This document shows, in pieces, positions 52,225 through 64,000 of a stretch of 64,000 nt of DNA. The stretch is from NCBI GenBank assembly GCA_018907035.1, contig JACCIC010000034.1:2831001-2895000 (forward strand). Reading direction: 5' to 3'. The notes beneath the pieces were generated by a model. The model worked only from the letters and a program-made list of their open reading frames with translations, had not been told where the DNA came from and searched no databases. This stretch comes from Sycobia sp. Sy_11. Taxonomy: Eukaryota > Arthropoda > Insecta > Hymenoptera > Epichrysomallidae. A program made the position numbers and the translations under genes. Each line of letters opens with the position of its first letter. Within the stretch, counting starts at the first letter, position 1.

Positions 52225-52877
52225 AAGATACTGCGTACGGAAGCTTTTATTGGGCCCAGACACGGGTAGACTTTTCAAAAACACCAATCCCCAATCCTCG
52301 ATTTTGCTAAATATTTGTATGCGTATATTTTTTTGAGGTTCTATGAAAGTCGTGATGGATTTTACCGGAAATTGAATTTTTATGCAGACATCTATAAAAA
52401 TGATGGTTTTTTCGAGTTTATCTCAAAAAATGTGAAAAAATGGTAAATTTAAATAAAATATTCCTAAAAAATATTGTATAGATGTGATTGAAATAAATAT
52501 TTTTTGTTATAAAACAATTGAATTGTACTTCTGTTGACTGCCCATATACAAATTAATAAATATTTTTTTATTGGTCTTACAGTCCAATCAATTCCATCCA
52601 AAAATAAAATAAAATAAAAATAAAAATAAAATAAAAATAATAATAAGAAATAAAAAATAAGAAATGAAAATAAAAAATAATGAAAATAAAATAAAAAATA
52701 AAAATTAAAAATAAAAATTAAATTAAAAATTAAATTAAAATTATAATGACAGTCAGACTGTCCTTGTTTACATTCACCCCCGTAGACTAATCTGAAAATA
52801 AAATATTAGCTGAAAAAATTCTTTGTTAGTAAAGTGCAGTCTGACTGTCCCCAACACCCTTACCTAATTGAAGACTT

Positions 52878-52917
52878 GTCCAACGTTTCGAGCTCGCTAC
52901 GGCTCCTCATCAGGGAC
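52878..52917 (-). ncRNA. Hammerhead-ribozyme-like motif of the Penelope element
   Basis: Read on the minus strand: GTCC, then CTGATGAG, a stem-loop (GAGC / GCTC around CGTAGCGA), CGAAAC, GTT, then GGAC. All core bases of a hammerhead (CUGAUGA and GAAA) are present, stem I is formed by GTCC/GGAC, stem III is reduced to AC/GT, and the predicted cut would follow GTT. Hammerheads with very short stem III are known from Penelope-like elements. One extra G before stem II is a departure. Activity is untested. Confidence 0.65.
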
Positions 52918-53018
52918 TAAATTAAACCTTATATTCTAATCTATATATACCCATCCCCACCACCAAATTTAGTTAATTAAATATAAATTCCCCCTCTACA
53001 CAAATTGTCCAAAACCAA

Positions 53019-53750
53019 TCAATTTAATAAGGAATGATAAACACTGTCCAATCTACCAGACTCTAACATTAAATTCACATTATTTCGATTCTTGGAAATG
53101 TGAATACTTTCAAGACTCTCCCGTTTATACTTATTATTAATACCATGTTCCAAAATATCCACATTCACAAAATCAAAAGAATGTAAAAACTTTAAACAAT
53201 GCTCTTTTAAACCAGAAGTAATATGTGAGCTACGTAAACTATATTTATGCTCATAAATTCTCTTTTTTAAATATCTACCCGTTTGTCCAATATAGTATCT
53301 ATCACAATCCATGCAATTAATCTTGTAAACAACTCCTGACTTTAAGCATAAATCATCCTTATCTTTGCAATTATTAAACAATCTACTCAAATTATTGCGA
53401 TTTTTAAAGAAAATTTGAATGTTATATTTCCGAAAATTTCTTTTTATTCTTTCTGATAATCCTCGAACATATGGTAAGACAATAATTTTGCCTCCGTTAA
53501 AATCAATTCCTGCACTATGTCTATTTTCGGTATTATAAATGTCAAACAATCTCTCAGCAATCAATCTATTAATAAATTGAATTGGATAGCCATTATTAAT
53601 AAAAGTCTCTCTTACTATCTGTAAATTATTTTGTCTAAAATCTTTATGTGACAATTTATTTGCTCTGTCAATGACACCTTTCAATGCTCCAATTTTGTTT
53701 CCGAATTGGTGGTGTGAATTATAATCTAAAAACCTACCTGACCAAGTAGG

Positions 53751-53751
<1 letters not shown>
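53019..53751 (-). pseudogene. Penelope-like polyprotein fragment with GIY-YIG endonuclease
   Basis: The frame is open from the edge of the TA array at 53751 to a TGA at 53021-53019, about 243 codons. It starts within the end of the reverse transcriptase region (TWSGRFLDYNSHHQFGNKIG, as in Penelope proteins) and continues through a linker into a GIY-YIG nuclease: GVVYKI (GIY part), CMDC between the halves, YYIGQTGR (YIG part), RIYEH, and later RESLESIH carrying the expected acidic residue. A CxxC between GIY and YIG is a hallmark of Penelope-like elements. The nuclease part has no stop or frameshift, but the catalytic reverse transcriptase is missing, so the copy cannot move by itself. No ATG starts the fragment. 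Confidence 0.9.

Positions 53752-53805
<54 letters not shown>
53752..53805. repeat. (TA)n microsatellite at the Penelope truncation point
   Basis: About 27 TA units directly abutting the coding fragment. Confidence 0.95.
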
Positions 53806-53809
<4 letters not shown>

Positions 53810-54151
53810 AAAAGAAAATAAGACTGGCTTAATTTACTCGAATGTGTATTTTGATGAATGCGCTGCATCCCCATCTTATGCATTTACTACATTGTTGCTG
53901 TTCTCCAGGCGCTTCCTGAAGTCCCTGCATCTTACATCTAGTACGCGGCGAATGAGCGGGGAATATCTACGGGACTTCCTTCGCGCGCTGCCGCGATAAA
54001 TCGTGTCCCAGAAGGCCCTCGCAGCCTGCAGGAAACGATTCGACAGCTCGCTACTCCCGCGGGTGGTATGTTTTATATGTACTGGTATCGTATACGAAGA
54101 TACAGCGCGCCTCTCTTCGGTTAACCGGAAATCTCCTCGACGTTCCAACAT

Positions 54152-54152
54152 T

Positions 54153-54209
<57 letters not shown>
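54152..54209. repeat. (TA)n microsatellite
   Basis: About 28 TA units with one TATG step. Confidence 0.95.
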
Positions 54210-54214
<5 letters not shown>

Positions 54215-55055
54215 AATACGTATATGTATGTTAGTATATCTGTATAGTGAAGCGCACGCATGCACTTTTAGTCCGCGTGATTCGCGGGCTGCGCTCTACG
54301 CGCATGTAGGCACATGGAAAAGCGCGAGAGGAAATCTGCAGCGATCTTGGCGTCGTGGTCGCGCGGGCCGGAAGCTATACTACTGCAAGGAGCAAGCGAC
54401 GCGCCTCGCTCGCGTCGCGTGTATTATATAAATCGCGCGCGACCGACGATCAAGAGGAGAGAGAAGAGGACGTAACGGAAGAAGAGAGAAAGGGTAAGCT
54501 ACCACCACCGCCGCGGTCACATCGCACGCGCGCGCGCTCCTCGCATCTACAAAAATGACACGCTTGTGTGTTGCATCGGAAAGGAGCGTTTGTACACCGA
54601 GGTTCATACATGGGTCGCAATCGTGAGCAGTGTGCGCGTAAGCAACTTGAATTTATATATATCTATGTGTGTGGAGGGTGTATGCGTGTTGCGTGTGCGC
54701 GCGTGTGTGTATGTGAACTTACGCGTGAAAAGCCGCGAAAAACGGCGAATGATTTTACGTTAATGCCACTACCGCACTACAACCACCGAACTACAGTGCG
54801 TCCTTATATATTTATATCGGCTCACGATATAATATGCGGGAATGGTACTACTTGTCAGAATTGAGGGCGCGTACAATTACGCGGGCCGTGTATTATGGGC
54901 GTGCGTTTAAAACGCTATATAACACGCCAACATTATAGTTTTACTCAGATTTGCCAGGCTCGTATACATATGCGGTCGTGGTTCCTATGGTCCCACGTCT
55001 TGTCGGAATTACGGCCACAATCGCGAAAAGCGCGTATGAGGGGCATACATATTTG

Positions 55056-55057
<2 letters not shown>

Positions 55058-55108
<51 letters not shown>
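55058..55108. repeat. (TA)n microsatellite
   Basis: About 25 TA units. Confidence 0.95.
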
Positions 55109-55111
<3 letters not shown>

Positions 55112-55150
55112 GAATATAATATCGCAAATTAGGTGTATGGTGTGTTGAAA

Positions 55151-55881
55151 CGTATTTCGTATGCATCATCGAGAATGCATAAACAAATTCTTTATTAATA
55201 TATTTTCTTAATTAGATTGAGATGTAATAATAATGCATAATAAGCTGTAAGACTGGAAATACATAGCTATATTATGTTTATTTATAAATACGCCAAAATG
55301 TACACTTTTAATAATTTATAAAATGATATAAATATTATTATCAAGTTTGGTTTTTATTTATGTAATTTTATTATTCTTCTGAATGATAAAAGGGGAAAAT
55401 AATGTATTATTTTGCACTGGTTAAATTAATGTAATATCTTTTGATAATTTTCTTCAATTTCAGTTACCTGAAAAATCCATTCACTACTTCAATTTTTTTT
55501 ATTACCCTTATTTTATCCCGACACGATTCGCCTCCGTCAATGGAGCAGTTATTTTGAGTTATTTCGAAATTATTTGTCGAATGTTGGATTTCATTTGCAA
55601 AATTACGAAAGAATAAATAGTAAAAATTCTCACTAGTTTTTACAAGCTAATGAATAACAGTGAATGTATTGACACGTAATTGCGCAATGATTTTCTAGAG
55701 AATGATAAGCCAATATACTCTCTAAAGTTGAATCAGTCGGAATTCTCCCAGTGTTTTAAAACGGTAAAATGTTCACTGGTAAATTAGTAAATATTCGACT
55801 GTGTGGCTAGTGTAAATGTAAATTATACTGAGTAAACAGAGAGTGAAAATTTCACTGTTTTAAATCATATTAAACTTTAAA

Positions 55882-55883
<2 letters not shown>
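55151..55883. other. AT-rich spacer
   Basis: No gene or element recognised. Confidence 0.55.
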
Positions 55884-55938
<55 letters not shown>

Positions 55939-56186
55939 TTAATAAATATTTTCATTGGTCTTACAGTCCAATTAAATAAATCGAAAATAATACGTAATAA
56001 TATCAATACATATCTACATTAACATTAATACATCAATACAAAAAATAATAAAAATAAAAAATAAAAATGAAAAATTGTAATGACAGTCAGACTGTCCTTA
56101 TGTAAAATCATCCCCGTGGACTAATCCGAAAAGAAAGATATTAGCTGAAAAAATTTTTATATTAGTAAAAAAGAATTAAACAATTA

Positions 56187-56229
<43 letters not shown>
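55884..56229 (-). mobile_element. Penelope-like 3'-end remnant between two TA arrays
   Basis: The block CATTGGTCTTACAGTCCAAT, an A-rich stretch, GACAGTCAGACTGTCC and CCCCGTGGACTAATCC (55938-56178) match the 52-kb Penelope element in order and orientation. It is truncated before the hammerhead. A (TA)25 array (55884-55933) lies on one side and (TA)20 (56190-56229) on the other. Confidence 0.82.
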
Positions 56230-56231
<2 letters not shown>

Positions 56232-56690
56232 CAATTCTATTTACATTGACTGATACAAAGTAAATTAATAACAACTATAATTGTATTGGTCTTTGAGTTT
56301 TTTTATAATCTAATATAATACCAATAAATTTGGTCTTATTTACAATTACCCATGTCAAATTTAAAATGTAAAATTCACAATCAAATATTTATTCGTTTAA
56401 TACATTCTATCTTCTTTACAGTATATATTTTTGATATTTTTGGTTGATAGTAATAATATCATTATTATTGAAATTATTTTCTACGGTTTTAATTCCATAG
56501 ACTATAATTATGAAAAAAATAAAAGTGAAAATTAATAATTTGTGTTAAAAGTAAGTTTTTACGATAAACAAGTTAATAAACGTTGAAAAACTCGATTTAT
56601 TTTATATTGAAGAAATTTCATATATAAATTACGTATATGTACAGTATCTATAGGTATAAAAACGTTTTATGACTTTGTATTAAATTCGGC
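56230..56690. other. AT-rich spacer
   Basis: No gene or element recognised. Confidence 0.55.
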
Positions 56691-57148
56691 GCCCGTAATT
56701 TTTTCTAACTTTACACGCACATATATTTACTTTCGCGAATGAGAAAATGTTTTACGGCTACCAATATTCAAATGTATATAGTAACAGTACAAGTAAAAGC
56801 GGTCCGCCAACATTTTCTTTAAATCATTTTTATTTCTGATTCCCCAACAATTTCCAATACACGAGCTCAAGGCTATATTTTACGATTGCCTTCCGCGCGC
56901 TTTACGGCTTTTCGAGCAATCTCTGCCGAAAAAATTTATATCTACAAGGCAAAGGGGAGTTTCCGAGAACCGCGGAAAGCGCCGAAAAACACGAAAATGA
57001 AAACAGTTGATCACGGAGGGGCATATGAAAAATAAATAATTTAGAGAATATTCTTTACAGAAATTTACAGTATCATACTCGACGTATACTACATCGTTCG
57101 TTCCCTATGATATTCTATCATTCGCTCTTCCCTTGCTCTTCTCCCTTG

Positions 57149-57149
<1 letters not shown>

Positions 57150-57205
<56 letters not shown>
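57150..57205. repeat. (TA)n microsatellite
   Basis: About 28 TA units. Confidence 0.95.
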
Positions 57206-57207
<2 letters not shown>

Positions 57208-57351
57208 AATACGTGCAAGGCGATATAAGTATAAGAGGCAGTAGGGTTTGGCGCAAAGTCGAACTGCGTTACTAGCCTCGACATTATTGATTCGGTGGGT
57301 TTACGATCCGACAAGCTGCGCTTCTCGAAGCCGTCGTGACATAAAATCTTC

Positions 57352-57406
<55 letters not shown>
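57352..57406. repeat. (TA)n microsatellite
   Basis: About 27 TA units. Confidence 0.95.
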
Positions 57407-57412
<6 letters not shown>

Positions 57413-58802
57413 CATTCGAGGAGGAATGATCCCCGCGTATGGCTCTTTCGGGTAACGCAAAGCAGCCGAGGAGTCCGTAGTGCCATTGTACGTACACCAA
57501 GGGTGCACAAGCGTTCTCGCAGCCGAGAAAACACCTAGAAGTAAAGACAAAGAGGGAGGGGGAAGGGTCCGTCAGGGGGGTGGGCAAGGAATTGAGACAG
57601 GGACGCTTTACAAAAGAGTTCTCGGACTATGAGAGTGATGAATAGATCATAAATTGTTTCGTTTTGTGAAACGCCCAGGAGAAAAAATGTCGCCATTGTG
57701 GAATAAAAATTTATCGAGACGTATGCAACGTAAGGCTACTTCGTATTTGTGCGCGAGCGTGTGTGTATGCGTGTTTGTAGATGTAGGCAGTTTTTTGCCT
57801 TTGGCTTTAAAATCGTCCTTTTACAGTTTTTGTCTTTCGAAGCTCATAGTGAGGGTCGCGGCTACTTGGATTATCCGATCGATTTGCTTAATTTTCCAGA
57901 GTTTATGGAGTACGGTCACAAAATCTAATTATAAGCAAATACATAGCTGAATTTATCGTATAAATTAGAAGAAATTGCTTTCAACTGGCCCATATCTTTA
58001 TTTAAAGAGGTTTGAAGCATGTGCCCAAAGTGGTTTCAGAAAGATAAAAAAGATGCCGTGAGATCGACTCGTGTACAGCCCTATCCACTTGCGGCATATA
58101 TATATATATAATATAAACGGGCGGTATTAGAACGTTAATCTTAGGTGCGGGCAAGGCACATAGGTCAAGCCGAAATTATGCGAAAACAACCGGGTTGATG
58201 CAGAAAGGGGATGGCGGCCCGCGGCTGGAGAAAATTGTAATGTGTGTGTATGTATGTATGTATGCATATATATGCATATATGAAACGCGATAAAGTCTCG
58301 CGGGGCGCGAGATTTATTTCAAATGCTTTTGACGAACAGTAACGAGCGCGCGCGGCCTAACTCTCGCAGCGCACGGAAATCCCTCGCGGAAGGATATGGA
58401 GCGCGAGAGAAATGGGGGTTGAAGGGGGTAAGGAATATATAGTTTACGCTACTACCGATCTAGCTCGACTTATAAATTACCGCTGAAGGATTAATGCGCG
58501 CGGGTGCTCGCTCTCGGCTCCAAAATTTATTGGACAATAACTGAAAATCAGAGTGCGCATATTATACGGCCCGCGGGCTCGGTAAGCAATGGGGTGAGCA
58601 GGAGGGGGGAAGGTCGCGAGCATCTAAGTAGTCATCCGGTCATCGTCGTCGTCGTCGACGGAGCGATGGACGATGTAACCATCGGCGACCCTTCCGGTTG
58701 CGGGATTTCTCTTCATTGTCGTGCTCACTCTCGCCCATATAGCAAGGACTCGGCCAGGGTCAAGAGATTAATTGAAGGAGTATAACGACTATATTGTGTG
58801 TA

Positions 58803-58808
<6 letters not shown>

Positions 58809-58855
<47 letters not shown>
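58809..58855. repeat. (TA)n microsatellite
   Basis: About 23 TA units. Confidence 0.95.
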
Positions 58856-58857
<2 letters not shown>

Positions 58858-59417
58858 CGTATACAAGCCGCGAACGTAGAAGAAGAATAGCGTGAGCGAA
58901 TGTTGACGAAGGCGTGAACCATAGCAAGACAAAAATTATGTAGAATTTGCGCAAAGAATTTTTCTTCTTATATATTATCCGGTACAATTCAATACTTGCT
59001 TATCTCGGCTTATTTAAGCTCTACGGGATTCATTTGGAACGCGAACGCATTCGTCATGAACATAAATACGCGTATGCTTATATTGGATAATACAAATGTT
59101 ATTACATACATGCAGCATTAATTTTGAAACCGATTTTATGTAGGATAGAAGTTTTTATTAATGTATCATCTTTATGCAGCAATTTTAGAAAGAGAGAGAG
59201 TGAGAGAGAGAAAAAGAGAAGGGCAGTCGGCCCTTACGAAGACCGACAACGCGCGGAGCATTACAGTCGCTTTATCATTCTACAAACTAGGACTACCTGT
59301 ATTATGCTCGCTTAGCCCTTGCGAAGGCCTCACACCAGGAGCTTTCTACATTCAATCCTCGTCCTTGATTGATCGATCACGCGCGCTCTCAACAAAAGCA
59401 AGCCATGCATATATGCT

Positions 59418-59481
59418 GTCTCTCTCTCTCTCTCTCTCTGTCTCTCTGTCTTTCTCTCTATCTCTCTCTCTCTCTCTCTCT

Positions 59482-59569
<88 letters not shown>
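59418..59569. repeat. (CT)n(TA)n compound microsatellite
   Basis: About 54 CT units with sparse interruptions, changing to about 21 TA units at 59527. Confidence 0.96.
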
Positions 59570-59570
<1 letters not shown>

Positions 59571-59700
59571 AAAAGAGGAAAAGGTATATACGATGAAGAG
59601 AGCCTCGTAAACACATGCACGCACATTTTATGCTCGGCCTAGAAATATTCCCTTGTGAAATAAAGGCCCCTTTTCTCATCGATAGTGTTAATGGTTCTGT

Positions 59701-60230
59701 TGCTTTCATGCGCTTTAGACCGACGATTAAACGTCTCTATATTACAATATACAAGCTTGGGAAATAAGATCTATGAGCTATATACAGTACATAAATCATT
59801 CCCCTACGGTTTCAGCAACTCTCCAGTTGACTTTTGTATAAAATATATCTCTAAATTTATTAATGATATAAATTCAATCAAAACTATGCCTATATGTTAT
59901 TTTATACGATCAGCCATTTATTCGTCTCCTTTTCCAGTCAGATATAGAAACAAAGTACAAAATGAGTTCCAAATCTCAAAAAATGTCAGAAATTCAAATC
60001 CTTACACAGACGAAATGAGCCGACAATCTAAATAGTAAAATATTCTACAAACTTAATTCTATACATAATGTACTATTTTGTATGGGCCACATGTCGATTA
60101 CCAATAGAAGGGCAGCAAAAATTGGGCACACGTCCAAGGTAATATCTGCAGAACTTCGCATGATCAAGAAAAACGGGATGATTATTTAGCTGGTGAAAGA
60201 AACAGTGATTGGACATTTATAAATAATGCA
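59701..60230. other. Spacer with a 116-codon open frame
   Basis: The plus-strand frame ending at 60035 contains FPYGFSNSPVDF, which resembles the FPFGL.NAP motif of LTR-retrotransposon reverse transcriptases, but no YxDD box follows at the expected distance. I do not call it an element. Confidence 0.25.
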
Positions 60231-61460
60231 ATGGGACAGAGTAAAGTATCATCTGCGTGGACACGGGTGTGGGTCATTGGCACGGAACTCTGTTGGAGTT
60301 CTGCGAAGTATATCGAAATCGCGCGCCTTGCAAATAAAATCAACCCTGCCTCAGAACTGTCGGCAGTTGCAATGTCGCGGTGGTAGATTCTCTTATGTGT
60401 GAAAAATTAGGACGATCGCTCGCTCGTTCGTACCCGCCTTACGCAATTTTCCGTAAACAGTACTACACTGCACGCAGTTACAATACGATCCGATACACTG
60501 ATGGTATAAGCTACAGTGTTTTCGAGTCTGTAAATCGAAATGATTTAATACGCACGTATAGATATCGATGTGTCAAATTTCTCCAATCCGAGGCAGGTTT
60601 ATGAATCAATTAAGCGAAAAGTACGAGGGTGTCATTAAACTGATTATTTAAGCCCGCGAGTGTGCCAGTGTGTTTGTTTTATTAAAAAAAAAAAAAACGC
60701 GAATTCCCAGACTGGTGTTACTTTCGTTATAATATCGGGATATCGCACGCATGATCTATCGACGCACACACGCGCACATATATACATGCATAAGCGTACC
60801 ACTTCAAAATCGCCTATTCAGCCCGAACTCTCGATACCATTTCGGAACGGTATATACGTACATCTTGTACCACGTACGGTTTTCGCACGAGTATGCGTTA
60901 TAGATACGTGTATTATTATTGTATAGGAAGGTAGCGCACGGGCCAAGATCCCTACCTCCCGTCCTTCTATTGGCCTGCGAATTACCGTTAACCCACGTAT
61001 ACACAGATAGATGCACAGCGCCCGATCCGCACGTTTATCATGCACGAGCATGGATGTGCGTTGGCTGTGGCACACGCGGGCGGAAAAGTTAGTCGGGCGA
61101 ATTAACGGATCGATGCGAATATTATGCCCCGTCCGACGGTAGATTATATATAGCTCTGGGAGATAAATATATGTACAATGAGCTCGCATAGTTATATCGG
61201 CAGTCCATCTAGCTTTATCGCCATGTAGCCTTTATGCCTGTCGATATTTATGAATATAATGTAATAATGAATGGCAGTTAATTAATTTCCATCGATACAT
61301 GTAGACGAGTAATTGAAGAGCAATGAAAGGCGCTCGAGCGCCCGCTCGCGTGCAACTGAATTAGACGATGATTAAAGCCGAACGAATAGTGTATTGTTCA
61401 TAGAAACTTCTTCTATGTGGCACCTACGTTCGTTAGGTATAATAATTTAAATTTAGAAAA
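60231..61460. other. GC-balanced island 21
   Basis: A long unique block free of microsatellites. The part 61195-61440 includes CAGTTAATTAATTTCC and TTTATGAATATAATG motifs, typical of homeodomain-rich enhancers. Overlapping frames on both strands at 60660-61189 have no domain. Confidence 0.4.
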
Positions 61461-62460
61461 ACTAACGAAGAACTGCAAGAAGCACAGTTATTAATTGCTT
61501 CTGATACATTTCTAAGCGTTCAAGAAAAAAAGTAATTAGATTTCTGACAATGAAGCTTAATTACGCGGACGATTTAGAGGACGGACGAATGCGGATATGG
61601 TATGTATGCTGACATGTTTGAGTTTCCACTTTATAACGTAGTATAAGATAATTTATTCTTTTAGTAGATAATTTTTGAGTGGCTACCTGCACCGTTCAAA
61701 AATATAGACAAGTTTTATGTGCAACAAGAAATACTAAGGATTGTTCTTCTTTCATCTCAATCGGTTAAAACTATTTATACAGTTCAGTGTAAATACATAT
61801 GAGTAAATAATTATAAGATATATATATGTTTTGATACCAAAAAACTCTTTTCAAAAACCTGAGATCAGAATTGTTTTTTATGTTTTCAAAAAATTTAAAC
61901 AAAATCACCTCTATTCAGGCGTTGGCAATTCGATAAAAACAGAAATATTTCAATAGATTTAATTATACACGTGATTTTACCCATTATTTTGAAGATGTTT
62001 TAGCATAAACTTATATTTCCGACGACCTAAAACATCTTTATATTTTATTTTTGAATGCTGACGTATCTGTATTTTTGAGGATTCTTCAATCCGAATAAAG
62101 CACTTAGAGGTTGGTTTACAAGCTGTTCAAGCCCTAGTTACTTATGAAAATGTATTATTATATATTATAGAATATTTATTTTGCAAACAATAAAAGTGAT
62201 TATAATTTTTATCTTTTACTAATAATCCTCATTGTACCGATTTTCAACTGACAAAGTTTTCTTCTTCTAGAATTACTGATTACGTATTTTAACGTCCGGA
62301 CACACTAGAAAAGTACAATAAATTATTGAAAAAATTACATCTGAATTCCATCGAGAGGGGGAGTGGATTGATGAAAAATTTAGGGTTTAGATCACATGGG
62401 GTCAAAATAGAGTAACACAGCCGTTACGTAATTTATATACGGCAACTACGTAAATCGCGT
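61461..62460. other. AT-rich spacer
   Basis: No gene or element recognised. Confidence 0.55.
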
Positions 62461-62653
62461 TTGGTCATTTTTAAATTCAACGCTCCGAAACGAGAGTTTG
62501 GTATAACAAGGGAACAATGTGCCGGCCACGGTTGGGGAGAGAAAATTTGAAAAATATTCACCATTATATTTCACATTTTTTTATGCGACCACGCACTTAT
62601 CGTACACCATTATTATTCTCCTTACTTTCATTCTACACACACGAGCATGCGTG

Positions 62654-62715
<62 letters not shown>

Positions 62716-63720
62716 CCGAAAGTTCATTATATAACTCTCGTGCGGCTTACACGTGAACGCAATTTTTCGTCGCGTACACGGGAGCGAATGCGACGCGTGT
62801 GCTTATAAGCACGCCCTTAACCTATTTTATACATTATTATACGTTCCGGTGTAAAAATTCCTGCCCCCTTTTCCCGCCCACCGGCACGTGCAAACCTACT
62901 CAAGCCACTCGATGACCCGTGAATTTTTCTCTCTCTTTCTCTCTCTTAATTTCCGCGACCTCGGCTGTCCGTAAATCGGACATTAACGGACACGAGTCAT
63001 TGGTTCCTCGCTGTCGAATCCCTATAATACATAAAAGCAAAATGTAAGGCGCGATACAAGGGGTGGATTTAAAAAATCTTCGAATATAAGGGAGGAGGGG
63101 ACAAACATTGTAACGAGCCGCGGAACGAGAATCGGCAGCGAGGGTAAAGCGGGGATGCAAGGGGGTCCGCAGGACGAAGGGAGGGGATGGAGGATCGAGG
63201 GCGCCGGTGGGAGCGATTCTCCGGAAAAGGGAAAAAACTCCGATTCTCACGTATAACCACGCGCCGCTGTCTGCGGCCTTTGCCCATCCTTTATCGCGCT
63301 CGTGACCACGTGTATAAGCTCTCCATTGTGGATAGCTAAACAAAGACAAAAAAATAAAAAAAAACGACAACAGGAGAAAAGCCGAAAATTCAGTATCACG
63401 CGCAGAGGTTTGTAATAATAATATATCATATCGTGGATACCGCGCGCATCCATCTCTATAGTTTGCATTTCTGCTTTTCCCATATTTGCCACGGGCCCGA
63501 GCGATTTATCTACTTCACTCTACGTCGTTCCAACCCCTTAAATAAAAGTAAAAGAGACGGTAATGGAACTATCGTAAGATTATAAATAGGACACGGCAAT
63601 ATATACTTTAAGTATTCAAAAGCTAATTTTCAGCACTGCACGTGACAAGTCACGCGGGTTGCGAGGCTCGCGCGTTATCCACGCTCATAAATATATATAG
63701 TAATTCCTGTTCTTGTACAA
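62461..63720. other. CpG-rich island 22
   Basis: A GC-rich block with one TA array. Overlapping minus-strand frames between 62900 and 63492 read in different phases without a domain. Confidence 0.4.
62653..62711. repeat. (TA)n microsatellite
   Basis: About 29 TA units with one TACA step. Confidence 0.95.
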
Positions 63721-64000
63721 ATTTGAGGAATTTTTTTTCGTAGAATGATATCTGTATATTAAACGTGAACAAAATCAGGACTCAAAATAAATATTATTGG
63801 GAGCTTTAGAGCAGTTTCATTTTTAGAGAAACAAACAGACTTATTCGTGATGTGAATTGCTAACGAAATGAAAAATAGTGCATAATAAATTGAAAAGTTG
63901 AACGTACTTGTAAGAAAACTAAACTGTTGAAAAATTTCAATTGGAATAGACGCAGACATATTGTTTAGACAACGATTCGTGTTAATTTTAAGAGATACAT
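63721..64000. other. AT-rich right edge
   Basis: No gene recognised; a 66-codon hydrophobic minus-strand frame is likely chance. Confidence 0.5.

Larger units (their letters stand above)
52552..53751 (-). mobile_element. Penelope-like retroelement, 5'-truncated
   Basis: A minus-strand element made of a coding fragment (53751-53019), a spacer, a hammerhead-like motif (52917-52878), a pair of GACAGTCAGACTGTC blocks in opposite orientation (near 52837 and 52749), an A-rich (AAAATA)n-like stretch (52600-52740) and an end block TTATTGGTCTTACAGTCCAAT (near 52570, plus-strand reading). The 5' side stops exactly at a (TA)n array. The end blocks recur at 7151-7578 and 55938-56178, defining the family. 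Confidence 0.88.
53806..55150. other. CpG-rich island 18
   Basis: GC-rich unique sequence with TA arrays at 54152-54209 and 55058-55108. Opposite-strand frames around 53876-54151 and 54355-54607 have no domain. Confidence 0.4.
56691..57960. other. GC-richer island 19
   Basis: Unique sequence split by two TA arrays. A 98-codon frame (57654-57950) has no domain. Confidence 0.4.
58060..59700. other. CpG-rich island 20
   Basis: GC-rich unique sequence with (TA)n and (CT)n(TA)n arrays. The 93-codon frame 58504-58785 includes a GTC repeat (58640-58657) and has no domain. Confidence 0.4.

Noticed and set aside
59685..60035. Possible reverse transcriptase fragment (FPYGFSNSP)
   Set aside because: A single short motif resemblance, with no YxDD box, no protease or integrase, and no LTR around it.

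Overview
This window is animal genomic DNA, most likely from an insect and plausibly a hymenopteran. The evidence is a protostome-type chemosensory ionotropic receptor (IR) gene with spliced exons, Penelope-like and SINE retroelements, and a base composition that alternates between very AT-rich spacers and CpG-rich islands. The species assignment is an inference. No bacterial or viral gene was recognised.

The only gene I can support is a divergent IR on the minus strand, in three exons at 4207-4082, 3963-3390 and 1190-1. The splice sites are consensus and the phases match (0, then 1). The last exon runs off the left edge just after the third membrane segment. Its large second intron (3389-1191) holds an 835-bp inverted-terminal-repeat element. 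A second copy of that element lies at 33150-34644, expanded by microsatellites and by a tRNA-like unit.

The rest (about 4.3-64 kb) looks non-coding. Almost every longer open frame is a translation of TA, CA, GA or CT repeat, or of a CpG-rich island, with no recognisable domain. About 20 GC-richer islands of 0.4-2 kb alternate with AT-rich spacers of 0.5-2.5 kb. Most islands carry long dinucleotide arrays inside or at their edges. They look like conserved or regulatory blocks in a large intron or intergenic desert, but that cannot be proved from one sequence.

Retroelements are the best-defined other content. (1) A Penelope-like element (PLE) piece at about 52552-53751 encodes the end of the reverse transcriptase region and an intact GIY-YIG endonuclease, with a hammerhead-ribozyme-like motif downstream at 52878-52917. 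(2) Two further PLE 3'-end remnants lie at 7151-7578, as an inverted pair of ends with a decayed hammerhead motif, and at 55938-56178. All three loci adjoin or contain (TA)n arrays. (3) A tRNA-derived SINE family has two copies with target-site duplications (19959-20164, 48618-48817) and one old copy on the minus strand (49152-49300). Two other tRNA-like units lie at 9336-9410 and 34085-34153.
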